Origin: Flavonifractor sp. AGMB03687 | GTDB taxonomy: Bacteria > Bacillota > Clostridia > Oscillospirales > Oscillospiraceae | Direction of reading: 5' to 3' | DNA: 64,000 nucleotides | Assembly (NCBI RefSeq): GCF_017811815.1 | Contig: NZ_JADKZI010000006.1 | Coordinates: 104,135 to 168,134, forward strand | Shown here: positions 41,409-50,032 of the stretch, piece by piece | Numbering within the stretch: position 1 is the first letter of the stretch | Layout: the number at the start of each line of letters is the position of its first letter | Translations under genes and position numbers: made by a program | Notes under the pieces: generated by a model | What the model was told of the DNA's origin: nothing | Seen by the model: only the letters and a program-made list of their open reading frames with translations | Databases searched by the model: none

Positions 41409-42795
41409 GCTGTTCTTTGAATGTGTCGGGATCTTTTTTATCCTGTACATGATCGGTTACGCCAGTTTTCTGTTTCTGGCTGTCTCCGTGGGGTCTTCCA
41501 CCCTGTACCAGCTCAAGCGCCGCAACCAGCTGAAAAACGAGCTGCTGCAGGAGTTCTATGTCCCCGTGACCATCGTGGTCCCCGCCCACAATGAGGAGGT
41601 CACCATCGTCTCCACCATCCGCTCCCTGCTGTGTCTGGAGTATAAGCTGTATGAGATCGTCATTGTGGACGACGGCTCCACCGACAACACCGCCCGGCTG
41701 CTCATCGACGCCTTCGAAATGAAGCAGATTGCCCGCCCCATCCACCGGATGGTCCCCTGTCAGCCGGAGCAGGCCGTCTTTGAGACCCAGGCCTTCAAGG
41801 TACCCATCACCCTGATCTGCAAGAAAAACGGCGGCAAGGCCGACGCCCTCAACATGGGCATCAACGTCTCCAAGTACCCCTACTTCGTCTGCATGGACGC
41901 CGACTCTGTTCTGCAGTACGACTCACTGGAAAAAATCGTGCGCCCCGTTCTGGAGGACGGCACCGTGGTGGCGGTGGGCGGCGTGGTCCGCCCCTGCAAC
42001 GGCGCTGAGACCCAGAACGGCCATGTGATCGCCTACCGCATGCCCTCCCAGATCCTCCCCTGTATGCAGGTGCTGGAGTACGACCGCTCCTTCCTGGCCG
42101 CCCGCATCCTGTTTGACCGCTTTAACGGCAGTATCATCATCTCCGGCGCCTTCGGCCTGTTCAAGAAGAGCGTGGTCATCGACGCCGGCGGATATGACAC
42201 CACCACCATGGGCGAGGATATGGAGCTGGTGGTCAAGCTCCATGTGTTCTGCCGGGAGCACAACATGCCCTACCGCATCCGCTACGCCACCGACGCCGTC
42301 TGCTGGACCCAGGCCCCCGACAACCTGGGCGATTTGTGCAAGCAGCGCCGCCGCTGGCACATCGGCCTGTTTGACTCCCTGACCCGCCACCGGCGGATGC
42401 TGGCCAATCCCAAGTACGGCCTGGTGGGCTTTATCTCCTACCTGTATTTTCTGATCTACGAGCTCTTTTCCCCCTACATCGAGCTGTTCGGGGTGGCCAC
42501 CGTGGCCCTGGCTTTTGCCGTGGATCTCATCAATGTCCCCTTTATGATCCTCTTTTTCCTGATTTATGTGGTCTATTCCGCCATTTTGTCCTTGACCGCC
42601 TTCTTTGCCCGCATCCACACCGTGGACCTGAAGCTGGGCTTCACCGACGTGCTCAAGGCCATCGGCCTGTGTACCCTGGAGCTCTCCTTCCTGCGCTTCA
42701 TCCTGGCGTGGGTCCGGGCCACCGCCCTCATCGGATACCGGAAACGGCGCCACGACTGGGGACAGATCCAACGCAAAAAAATTCACTTTGAATGA
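41398..42795 (+). CDS. Processive family 2 glycosyltransferase (PgaC/BcsA-like)
   Basis: 465 residues. One N-terminal helix, then a GT2 domain with PVTIVVPAHNEE, VDDGSTDN, the D-x-D motif MDADS (~166-170), GEDMEL and Q-R-R-R-W (~315), the signature of processive beta-glycan synthases such as PgaC/IcaA; four further helices lie at the C-terminus. It should polymerise and export a beta-linked exopolysaccharide, perhaps poly-N-acetylglucosamine. ATG 41398 overlaps the previous stop by 11 bases. No PilZ domain is visible, so c-di-GMP control would come from the riboswitch rather than direct binding. Confidence 0.92.
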   Translation: MSPKLFFECVGIFFILYMIGYASFLFLAVSVGSSTLYQLKRRNQLKNELLQEFYVPVTIVVPAHNEEVTIVSTIRSLLCLEYKLYEIVIVDDGSTDNTARLLIDAFEMKQIARPIHRMVPCQPEQAVFETQAFKVPITLICKKNGGKADALNMGINVSKYPYFVCMDADSVLQYDSLEKIVRPVLEDGTVVAVGGVVRPCNGAETQNGHVIAYRMPSQILPCMQVLEYDRSFLAARILFDRFNGSIIISGAFGLFKKSVVIDAGGYDTTTMGEDMELVVKLHVFCREHNMPYRIRYATDAVCWTQAPDNLGDLCKQRRRWHIGLFDSLTRHRRMLANPKYGLVGFISYLYFLIYELFSPYIELFGVATVALAFAVDLINVPFMILFFLIYVVYSAILSLTAFFARIHTVDLKLGFTDVLKAIGLCTLELSFLRFILAWVRATALIGYRKRRHDWGQIQRKKIHFE

Positions 42796-42809
42796 TGTGA
42801 GGTGTGCTT

Positions 42810-43343
42810 ATGAAAACAGATGAATTGAAAACCGGGTTTTGGGGCTACAAAAAGTTCAGCGTTTATCAGTACATCAATTCCCTGGAGGAGCAGTTTTCCG
42901 CCCAGCTGCTGGAGAAGGACCGGGAGAGCCGGGCCGCGCTGGAGCAGGAGCAGCAGCGGGTCCACCAGCTGGAGCAGGAGGTGGCCGATCTGCGCCGGCA
43001 GCTGGAGAGCCGGCAGAACGAGCAGATGCTGATCTCCTCCACCCTGCTGGAGGCCCAGCGGTACGCGGAACAGCTGAAGCAGGAGTCGAACGCCCGGGAG
43101 CAGGAGGCCCAGCGGCAGATGGAGGAGGCTCTGAAGCTGCGGGACCAGATCCTGGCCCGCTATGACAGCCAGATCTCCCACCTGCGGCAGCAGTTTGCCT
43201 CCGTCCTGCAGCAGATGGAGGCCTCCGCCCGGCAGGTGTCCCTGGAGGTGGCGGATCTGAAGGCGGCGGCCCCGGACCGGAACATGTCCCTCTTCCAGCG
43301 CAACCCGGAGCCTGAGGCCGAGGAGCAGAGGAGCGAGATGTGA
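42810..43343 (+). CDS. Coiled-coil (DivIVA-like) protein
   Basis: 177 residues. The N-terminal FWGYKKFSVYQYINSLEEQF resembles the short N-terminal lipid-binding part of DivIVA/GpsB-type proteins; residues ~20-140 form a long Gln/Glu/Arg-rich coiled coil. The C-terminus is acidic. No membrane segment. It could position the glycan synthase or the signalling protein at poles or septa. It overlaps the next gene start by four bases (GTGA), so the two are coupled. Confidence 0.75.
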   Translation: MKTDELKTGFWGYKKFSVYQYINSLEEQFSAQLLEKDRESRAALEQEQQRVHQLEQEVADLRRQLESRQNEQMLISSTLLEAQRYAEQLKQESNAREQEAQRQMEEALKLRDQILARYDSQISHLRQQFASVLQQMEASARQVSLEVADLKAAAPDRNMSLFQRNPEPEAEEQRSEM

Positions 43344-45181
43344 GTGACAAGAGCCTGATCTACGTTGCGGGCAACCCCGATGCCTATCCCCTGGAATACT
43401 ACGATGAGGCCACCGGCACCTATCAGGGTGTGATCCCCCAACTGCTGGCCCAGTTCTCCCAGCAGAGCCAGTACGATGTGGTCTACTACTCCCCCCAGGC
43501 CAAGGACCAGCGGGAACATCTGGCCAAAAACCTCCAGGTGGACCTGCTCTCGGGATATACCCAGGGCGACGACCTCCCCGGCGGCTGCACTACCGTACGC
43601 CTCTTCCACACGGTGTCCGGGAACGGGGGGGACGTCTCCTACTATCTCTGTGCCACTGAGGCAGCCCCCGCCGCCCTGCTGGACGAGTTGTCCGCCTATT
43701 TTACCGCCCTTCCCCAGGAGACGGTCAGCGGTATCCTGATGGAGACTTCCGCCCCCTCACAGTCCCTCACGGGCCTCTACGGGGCCATCGGCGGTCTGGC
43801 GCTGGGCGTGGTGGTGCTGCTCACCATCCTGCTGCTGACGATCCGCCGCTACCGGAAGCTGCTCCGGCTGGCCCAGCAGGATCTGGAGTGCGATGAGACC
43901 ACCGGCCTGGGCAACCTGGACTATCTCCAGCGCTACTACAGCCAGTTTGTCAGCGACAAAAACCGGGTCCTCTATCAGCTGATCTTCTTTTATGTGGATA
44001 CCGACCGGCTGTCTCGGCTGGCCGGAGGGCAGGAGTGCGCCGAGGCCCTGCGCTACTGCGCAGTGACCCTCCAGGGCTACACCGCCGACACCGATATTCT
44101 GGCCAAGGTGTCGGAGCACGGCTTTGTGCTGCTGAAGCTCTCAGCCACCCCGGAGCAGACCAAGGAATGCATCTCCGCCGCCCTGCAAAAGATCCGGGCC
44201 TACCCTCAGACCTGCGGAAAGCCCTTTGACATCCACGTCTCCGCCGGTGTCTACCCTCTCCAGGCCGCCGACCGGGATCTGCAGGAGATGATCTTCAATG
44301 CCAGCCAGACGGCCCACAGCGCCTATCAGGCCCAGGAGGATTTCCGGGTGTTCTCCAATGAGACCCAGAAGAAGATCCACACCGAGCAGGCCCTCCGCCT
44401 GACGGTGGACCACGCCCTGGAGCACCACGAGTTCAAGCTCTACATCCAGTTCTACGTAGATGCACACAGGCACTGCATCGTGGGCGGCGAGGCCCTCTCC
44501 CGGTGGCTGCACCCGGAAAAGGGCCTGCTGCTCCCCAATGTATTTGTGCCCGTGCTGGAGCGGGAGGGTCTGATCTACAAGCTGGACTACGACTGCCTGC
44601 GCTCCGCCTGCGCCTTCCTTCAGAAGCTGGCCGACCAGGGCATCCAGAGCTTCTTCCTCTCCTGCAACTTCTCCCGGGAAACCTTTTCCGCCGCCGATTT
44701 TCCGCAAAAATGTATGGAGATCATGGAGGACTACCGCTTCCCTCGGGAGCTGCTCATCTTTGAGCTCACCGAAAGTCTTTCCGCCAAGCACTCCTCCCGG
44801 ATTCGGGAAAACATGCAGGCCCTCAAGGCATACGGGGTGCGCATCGCGCTGGACGATTTCGGCGAGGGCTTTACCTCCTTTGCCGATCTGCAGCAGTATC
44901 CCGTGGACGGCATCAAGCTGGACAAGGGCCTCATCGACAACATCACCACAAAGAACGGCATCGCCATCCTGCGGGCCATGGTACAGGTGGGCCACGAGCT
45001 GGGGCTCACCATCCTGGCAGAGGGTGTGGAGCAGGAGGAGCAGGCCCTGGCCCTGCAGCAGATCCACTGCGATGTGATCCAGGGCTTCCGGTTTTATGCC
45101 CCCATGCCGGACAGCGCGTGTATGGGTAAAATCCTGGAGCAGTTTACCGGCGTACCACGTGATTTGATTGCAACGCCATAA
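43340..45181 (+). CDS. EAL-domain c-di-GMP phosphodiesterase with degenerate GGDEF
   Basis: 613 residues, start GTG 43340. The N-terminal ~110 residues resemble a substrate-binding fold (LIYVAGNPDAYPLEYYDEATG, then GVIPQLLAQF), but no signal peptide precedes them. A membrane helix lies at ~148-168, a GGDEF-like domain at ~180-335 whose signature is S-E-H-G-F (inactive), and an EAL domain at ~350-605 with EALSRW, ELTESL, DDFGEGF, IKLDK, ILAEGVE and QGF, that is, all catalytic motifs. So it should hydrolyse c-di-GMP. Last gene of the riboswitch-controlled operon, giving a negative feedback. Confidence 0.9.
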   Translation: MSDKSLIYVAGNPDAYPLEYYDEATGTYQGVIPQLLAQFSQQSQYDVVYYSPQAKDQREHLAKNLQVDLLSGYTQGDDLPGGCTTVRLFHTVSGNGGDVSYYLCATEAAPAALLDELSAYFTALPQETVSGILMETSAPSQSLTGLYGAIGGLALGVVVLLTILLLTIRRYRKLLRLAQQDLECDETTGLGNLDYLQRYYSQFVSDKNRVLYQLIFFYVDTDRLSRLAGGQECAEALRYCAVTLQGYTADTDILAKVSEHGFVLLKLSATPEQTKECISAALQKIRAYPQTCGKPFDIHVSAGVYPLQAADRDLQEMIFNASQTAHSAYQAQEDFRVFSNETQKKIHTEQALRLTVDHALEHHEFKLYIQFYVDAHRHCIVGGEALSRWLHPEKGLLLPNVFVPVLEREGLIYKLDYDCLRSACAFLQKLADQGIQSFFLSCNFSRETFSAADFPQKCMEIMEDYRFPRELLIFELTESLSAKHSSRIRENMQALKAYGVRIALDDFGEGFTSFADLQQYPVDGIKLDKGLIDNITTKNGIAILRAMVQVGHELGLTILAEGVEQEEQALALQQIHCDVIQGFRFYAPMPDSACMGKILEQFTGVPRDLIATP

Positions 45182-45193
45182 GAATACCGATGT

Positions 45194-45238
45194 AAAAAAG
45201 CTCTCCCTGGAAAGGATCTTTCCGGGGAGAGCCTTTTT
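45194..45238 (+). terminator. Terminator of the c-di-GMP/exopolysaccharide operon
   Basis: GCTCTCCC-t-GGAAAG pairs with CTTTCC-g-GGGAGAGC and is followed by five T; A-run on the other side makes it bidirectional, also ending the SLH gene on the minus strand. Confidence 0.93.
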
Positions 45239-45256
45239 ATTAAAATACTGCTGCCG

Positions 45257-46369
45257 TTATTCCAACGAGCTCAGAACTGCTTCCACCATCTCCTGGGTTG
45301 CGGCGCCCCGGGGGTCCAGGCGGCTGCCCTCAGCGGCGGAAAGATAGCCCTTCTGGTGGGCCCAGGCCATGGCCGGCTGAGCAAAGCGGGAAATCTCGCC
45401 TACGTCACTGTACTGGGTCAGGCCGGGGTAGTCCATCAGCATGGGGCTGCCCGCATACCGCCACAGAATCACAAGCAGCTGTTCCCGGGTCAGGGTATCC
45501 TCCGGCCCAAAGCTGCCGTCTCCATAACCATTCATCAGGCCCTGGCCAGCCGCCCAGCAGATCGCCCGGGCACAGGAAGCATCGGCGCTTACATCGGTGT
45601 AGTCCATGCTGCTGACATCCACCAGGGGCTTGCCCGCCTGCTCATACAGCATGACCGCCAGCTCCCCGCGGGTGACTGCATCGGTGTACGCTGCTTCCTG
45701 TCCCTCATCCTGCCGGGGCAGCAGCATCAGATGGGCCGCCTGGGTCTGTCCGGGCAGGCTATCGGCCACAGCATCGTACCAGGCCATGATCCGGTCCTCT
45801 TCCTGGATATCGCCAAGAGAAAGCGCTGCATCGCCGTCGTAGCGGGACAACTGGGTCTTCTCATCCGCAACGATCCGCAAGCCGCCATTGTCGGTGGTGA
45901 TGGTCAGCCGACCATCTTCCTGGGTAACAGCCTCCACCTCATGGTACTGGGCGCAGCCTGCATCCATAGGGAGGTTCCATACCACTGCAAAGGCAGCAGA
46001 CTGAGGGGGAAGAGAGCTGGTCGCCACGGCGCTGTGGAACACGTAGAGGCTCTCTCCCTCCTGCAGATCAGCGGGATTGCCGGCGGTCTGTCTGCCGCTG
46101 TCAATCCACACGGTGTCGGGCGAGAGATTCATCACGTACGTGCCATATCGGTCAGAGGTCATGGTCAGCCGGGTGATGGCGCCGTCCGCGTCCTTCCCGA
46201 TCTTCTCCACCGTGCCGTAGTACAGCACGCTGTCGGGGACGGAGACGGTCTCCTCTGCCCCAACAGAGGCACTGATGGGCATAACAGGGATATCGGCGGC
46301 CAAGGCCGGGACCACCAGGGCGCAGGCCAGAGCGCCGGTCAGCACGAGAGCAGGGATCTTTCTGTTCAT
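45257..46369 (-). CDS. Secreted S-layer-homology (SLH) domain protein
   Basis: 370 residues. Signal peptide at residues 1-23 (KIPALVLTGALACALVVPALA), a middle beta-rich domain (~25-215) of unknown function and SLH repeats at the C-terminus (~235-365; CARAICWAAGQGLMNGYGDG, then FGPEDTLTREQLLVILWRYA). SLH domains tie proteins to pyruvylated cell-wall polymers. ATG 46369 follows AAAGGAG by 8 bases. It lies downstream of an ECF/anti-sigma pair on the same strand, and may be its target. Confidence 0.9.
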   Translation of the reverse strand: MNRKIPALVLTGALACALVVPALAADIPVMPISASVGAEETVSVPDSVLYYGTVEKIGKDADGAITRLTMTSDRYGTYVMNLSPDTVWIDSGRQTAGNPADLQEGESLYVFHSAVATSSLPPQSAAFAVVWNLPMDAGCAQYHEVEAVTQEDGRLTITTDNGGLRIVADEKTQLSRYDGDAALSLGDIQEEDRIMAWYDAVADSLPGQTQAAHLMLLPRQDEGQEAAYTDAVTRGELAVMLYEQAGKPLVDVSSMDYTDVSADASCARAICWAAGQGLMNGYGDGSFGPEDTLTREQLLVILWRYAGSPMLMDYPGLTQYSDVGEISRFAQPAMAWAHQKGYLSAAEGSRLDPRGAATQEMVEAVLSSLE

Positions 46370-46463
46370 AGCAACTACTCCTTTTTTCATAGGATTGTTT
46401 TCGTGATCGCTTACCGATCCATCTATGCTTATTTCATCAGACGTACCTTTTGAGCATAAGTTC

Positions 46464-47384
46464 CTACCCCATGGGCACAGGCTGTTGCTCTAGCCCATCG
46501 AAAAGGGCTCCAAATTGCTCCGCAAACGCATCCGGCAGCGTATACACACTGTCTCCCGCCATAACGATGGACAGAGATGGGATCACATACATCTGGTAGG
46601 CAGTGCCGTCGTTCATGTTGCAGCATAACAGAAAGGAGCCTCCGGCTTTCTGGGCCTTGCCAATCTGCTGATACTGCTCATTTGTGAGTTCTGCCTGTAA
46701 GGAACCGACAATGACCGACAGCAGTGCTTCCACCTCGCCATCTGAAACCTGAGCAAGGCTTTCCCCACCTGCATGGTCACAGATCTGGATGGTCTCCACC
46801 CGCGCTTCCAAATCTGCTTTTTCAAAATAAGTGGCCAGATCCAGGCCGGTGTTATCTATGGTGTCAACGCTTTGACAGATATAGTAGCATCCCTCTGCCT
46901 CCACCGCCACACGGAACTCAGGATCATATCCGTCCAGCTCATAAATCGTACCGCCCACAGCAAAGGTAGCGGCAAATTCGGCAGAGCCATATGTCTCCGG
47001 ATCCTGCACGATATCATACGCCAGTGTTCCCACCGCTTCAGACAGCTGGCGGGGCGACAGATCATAGGATGCGCCGTTTTCCAAAAACACGTAGCGCAGT
47101 CCATCATAGTTCATGAACTTACGCATCCCATTGGAGCTATCCGCCCCTGGCATCACTTGCTGGATCACACCAGACGGCTCCACAGCAGGCCTAAATTGGG
47201 GCACCGCCACTACGCAGAGCAGTACTGCGGCGGCGCAGGCCGCCGGCATGACCCAGCGGAACCGATGACCTGCCTTCCTGGCCGCCGGACTCCGGTGACT
47301 CAGAACATGAGCAAGCATTCTTTCTCTGGTTTCCTCATCGGGCCTGACCCTCTCATAGGCGCTGACAAAGCGGTCATCCCGCAT
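46464..47384 (-). CDS. Membrane-bound anti-sigma factor
   Basis: 306 residues: cytosolic N-terminus (MRDDRFVSAYERVRPDEETR), one membrane helix at ~48-66 (VMPAACAAAVLLCVVAVPQF) and an extracytoplasmic domain of ~240 residues that I do not recognise. Overlaps the 3' end of the ECF sigma gene by 11 bases, as is usual for such pairs. Confidence 0.8.
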   Translation of the reverse strand: MRDDRFVSAYERVRPDEETRERMLAHVLSHRSPAARKAGHRFRWVMPAACAAAVLLCVVAVPQFRPAVEPSGVIQQVMPGADSSNGMRKFMNYDGLRYVFLENGASYDLSPRQLSEAVGTLAYDIVQDPETYGSAEFAATFAVGGTIYELDGYDPEFRVAVEAEGCYYICQSVDTIDNTGLDLATYFEKADLEARVETIQICDHAGGESLAQVSDGEVEALLSVIVGSLQAELTNEQYQQIGKAQKAGGSFLLCCNMNDGTAYQMYVIPSLSIVMAGDSVYTLPDAFAEQFGALFDGLEQQPVPMG

Positions 47385-47877
47385 CAAAATCACCTCCTAA
47401 TTGCTGCCTGAGCTGCTTTCGTGCTTCAAGCAGCCAGTTGCGGATGGTGGAAGCCGGCTTCTTCAAAAGTACCGCGATCTCTCCGCCGGAATATCCCTCA
47501 TAATAGTACAAGTAGACCGGCGCCCGGTACTTTGGCGGCAGTGCTTGTACAGCAGATAAAAAATCCGTCGAATCCGGCTCGGCGGCAGGGGCAACAAAGC
47601 GACTCTCGTGCGCCTCCAGGGCCTCATCCTGACGACTTGCCCGGCGAAGCATATCTTTACAGGTATTGGTCGCCGTGACAATCAGCCAGGCTTTCTCATG
47701 CTCTGCACTTGCAAAGGGCTTATTATGGTGCATCAGCTTGATAAACGTATTCTGCACCGCATCCTCCGCATCAAATTTATGTTTCAGGATGGTGATACAC
47801 AGCCGGTATACCATATCCACATAGGTTTCATATGACTGCGCGATCTCTTCGTCCGTACGCAACAAAGGATCCCTCAT
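47374..47877 (-). CDS. ECF-type RNA polymerase sigma factor
   Basis: 167 residues. Region 2 YVDMVYRLCITILKHKFDAE followed by DAVQNTFIKLM, region 4 LPPKYRAPVYLYYYEGYSGG followed by EIAVLLKKPASTIRNWLLEARKQL. ATG 47877 is used with GGAGGGAAC upstream; the longer frame has no similarity. Expected to act with the downstream anti-sigma factor on envelope genes. Confidence 0.93.
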   Translation of the reverse strand: MRDPLLRTDEEIAQSYETYVDMVYRLCITILKHKFDAEDAVQNTFIKLMHHNKPFASAEHEKAWLIVTATNTCKDMLRRASRQDEALEAHESRFVAPAAEPDSTDFLSAVQALPPKYRAPVYLYYYEGYSGGEIAVLLKKPASTIRNWLLEARKQLRQQLGGDFDAG

Positions 47878-48051
47878 CCGTTGTTCCCTCCTTCCTCCCT
47901 TCACTTGTAATACGATTGAGCGGCCGGTATTGTCGGATCTTTCAAAAAAATAATTGGAGCCGGCCGGGTAGTTCCCGTCAGATATTCTACCATACCCGCA
48001 GCAGCAAGACACCGCTGCCGGGCATACTTTCGTATGGGCTCTGAGCAGTCG

Positions 48052-48080
48052 TTTACAACCTATTTCCAACATGATATAAT
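48052..48080 (+). promoter_or_regulatory. Promoter of the SLH lipoprotein gene
   Basis: TTTACA, 17-bp spacer, TATAAT, 34 bp before the TTG start codon; a sigma-A type promoter. Confidence 0.8.
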
Positions 48081-48113
48081 TCTCATACCGAAATAAATGC
48101 AGGGGGGATAGCA

Positions 48114-49481
48114 TTGAACACAATTAAAAAGACCCTTTGCGGCATCCTGGCCACCGGTATGATGTGCGGTCTGCTGGCGGGATGTGGCTCAGACGGTGTT
48201 CCCACAATAGGCTATGTACATTTCAACACCTCCGGCGGGGGCGTCTGGAATATGTACGGCTGGATCACGCAGGATGAGCTTGACTGGTACCAGGAAAATG
48301 CCATGTCCAACTATGAGCAGTACTATGCCAACCGGGTCACTGATATCAAGGTGACGGGCAATGACGGCAAAACCTATGTAGCCCTGGACAACGAGGCGAA
48401 CTTCACCACGGTACAGTCCATTCTCTATGCCTTTGAACACGACTATCTGCTGGAAAATGTCAATGCCGGGATGACCACGGAAAACGGCCAGAACTATATG
48501 AACATCAGCTTCACCGTCAAGAGCCAACCGGAGTTTGATGCTCGCATTGAGAAGGAGATCGCGGAACAGTATCCCCACATTGCTCCCGTTGAGTCCGCAG
48601 AGCAGCAGGCAGCGGAGGCTCGCGCGGAAAAGCTGGTAACCAGCTTCGCCGAGTTTGACTTCACCTTCCCCGGTGCAGTGACGGTCAGCGGCAACTCCAA
48701 CATTGTAAAAAAGACCGGTACCAACAGCGCCCATGTCACCCTGGACCTTCAGGAAAAGAAGGAGACCATTACCATCAAGGGCAGCCTGACCGATAACGGC
48801 AGTAATCCCAATCCTTCTGTGACTACCGGCAGCCTCAGCAACTTCAAGAAAGTTAATTCCTACGACAATCGGTTCACCGATGTCCCCGCCAACGCCTGGT
48901 ACAGAAATACGGTAATCAATGCCTATGAGCTGGGCCTGATGTCCGGCAGCTCCGGCAGTTCCTTCAACCCCAATGGCCAGCTGAGCATTACGGAGGCCAT
49001 GGTGCTTGCCGCCCGCGTCCGTTCCATCTACAACGGCGACCATCACGACTTCACCGCCCAGCCCGGTGAATACTGGTTTGATCCCTATTTTGACTATGTC
49101 TTTGAGCAGGGCATAATCGATGAGGGCACCTTCCATCTTCTGAACGGCGGCTTTACTGATATGAGCTCCGGTACCCCTCAGTACGGCAATATCACCCGTT
49201 CCAACATGGCCTATCTGTTTGCCAGTGCACTGCCCGATACCTGCTATCCTGCGATCAAGAATGTAACCAGCATTCCCTATGATAAGACGGACGGAAAGCC
49301 CGGCTATGCCACTTACTGTCTGCCCATTGAACTGTGTGATTCCGCCATTTATAAGCTGTATAACGCAGGGATTCTTAACGGCGAGGACGCCAAGGGGACT
49401 ATGAGCATTTATAAGTATATTACCCGCTCCGAGGTGGCCTCCATTCTCTCCCGGCTGGTCAACGTCAGTGCCCGCAAATAA
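48114..49481 (+). CDS. SLH-domain lipoprotein
   Basis: 455 residues. Lipoprotein signal peptide with lipobox L-L-A-G-C near residue 24, an N-terminal domain of about 180 residues of unknown fold, and SLH repeats from ~250 to the end (RFTDVPANAWYRNTVINAYE, GLMSGSSGSSFNPNGQLSIT, ITRSEVASILSRLV). The start is TTG at 48114 with AGGGGGG upstream. Presumably bound both to the membrane and the cell wall. Confidence 0.9.
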   Translation: MNTIKKTLCGILATGMMCGLLAGCGSDGVPTIGYVHFNTSGGGVWNMYGWITQDELDWYQENAMSNYEQYYANRVTDIKVTGNDGKTYVALDNEANFTTVQSILYAFEHDYLLENVNAGMTTENGQNYMNISFTVKSQPEFDARIEKEIAEQYPHIAPVESAEQQAAEARAEKLVTSFAEFDFTFPGAVTVSGNSNIVKKTGTNSAHVTLDLQEKKETITIKGSLTDNGSNPNPSVTTGSLSNFKKVNSYDNRFTDVPANAWYRNTVINAYELGLMSGSSGSSFNPNGQLSITEAMVLAARVRSIYNGDHHDFTAQPGEYWFDPYFDYVFEQGIIDEGTFHLLNGGFTDMSSGTPQYGNITRSNMAYLFASALPDTCYPAIKNVTSIPYDKTDGKPGYATYCLPIELCDSAIYKLYNAGILNGEDAKGTMSIYKYITRSEVASILSRLVNVSARK

Positions 49482-49525
49482 TCTCCTGTAAACGCCACAC
49501 GGGCCCACAGAAGGGCACAAATATC

Positions 49526-49558
49526 AAAAGAGGTCTCCCATCAAGGGAGACCTCTTTT
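49526..49558 (+). terminator. Intrinsic terminator
   Basis: AAAAGAGGTCTCCC and its exact complement around ATCAA; it ends the SLH lipoprotein gene. Confidence 0.95.
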
Positions 49559-49611
49559 CTGTCTTACGGCCCCTTCAGGCCCCTGGTCGCGCCGCTTTGA
49601 AAAGGAAAACA

Positions 49612-49647
49612 AAAAAGCCTTGAAAACCGAAGTTTTCAAGGCTTTTT
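49612..49647 (-). terminator. Original terminator of the tRNA-Thr gene
   Basis: AAAAAGCCTTGAAAAC and its exact complement around CGAA. It lies directly behind the displaced tRNA 3' half (49647-49691), so it was probably the native terminator of the tRNA gene before the element inserted. Confidence 0.85.
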
Positions 49648-49691
49648 GGAGCTGCTATCCGGATTTGAACCGGAGACCTCATCCTTACCAA
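49647..49691 (-). other. attL: displaced 3' half of tRNA-Thr
   Basis: Read on the minus strand this is a tRNA 3' half with T-stem TCCGG/CCGGA, acceptor strand TAGCAGC and CCA. Its first 17 bases (49675-49691) are identical to the anticodon-loop region of the intact tRNA-Thr at 63392-63408 and form the att core. The other bases differ from the intact gene at several paired positions, but keep base-pairing. Confidence 0.88.
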
Positions 49692-49800
49692 TTATTTTTT
49701 GGGTGATGCACCCTATCGTAACCTTTCGTATGCTTACGCCTTTTAATGCCCGAAAGCCCTTGAGATACGGGCACTTTCTTCTATCTTCTGCTGACATCTG

Positions 49801-49820
49801 ACGTATGCTTTTGCATACGT
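49801..49820 (+). terminator. Perfect hairpin with T-run inside the left end of the element
   Basis: ACGTATGC-tttt-GCATACGT followed by seven T. It may insulate the element from transcription coming from the left, or serve as an integration-host-type site. Confidence 0.7.
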
Positions 49821-49833
49821 TTTTTTCTTGCTG

Positions 49834-49854
49834 GTTACGACTTTGGTTGCGACT
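49834..49854 (+). repeat. Arm-type integrase repeat, left
   Basis: A 21-bp stretch made of two similar units (TTACGACTT and TTGCGACT) that matches 63243-63263 at 19 of 21 positions in the same orientation. Probably an arm site bound by the integrase. Confidence 0.6.
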
Positions 49855-49963
49855 CGCTCAGAGACAACGCCGCCTGACCTCATCCTTTTTTGCGGTAGCT
49901 TCTTCGTGCTGAGTGGATGGACGTCACTCACATTCACATAGCAAGGTACTTTGAAATGCCCTA

Positions 49964-50012
49964 TTGACAACTACGGTAAAATCGTATATCATATAGGTAC
50001 GATAAAATCGTA
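49964..50012 (+). promoter_or_regulatory. Promoter and operators of the toxin-antitoxin pair
   Basis: TTGACA (49964-49969), 17 bp and TATCAT (49987-49992). Two palindromes of 15 bp, TACGGTAAAATCGTA (49972-49986) and TACGATAAAATCGTA (49998-50012), lie 26 bp apart, one in the spacer and one just downstream of the -10 box. They are surely the sites for autorepression by the antitoxin. Confidence 0.88.
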
Positions 50013-50032
50013 GAAGAGACAGAGGTAATCGT

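Noticed and set aside
49743..49970. Small minus-strand ORF at the left end of the element
   Set aside because: No ribosome site; it covers the arm-type repeats and the ACGTATGC hairpin, so it is more likely non-coding.
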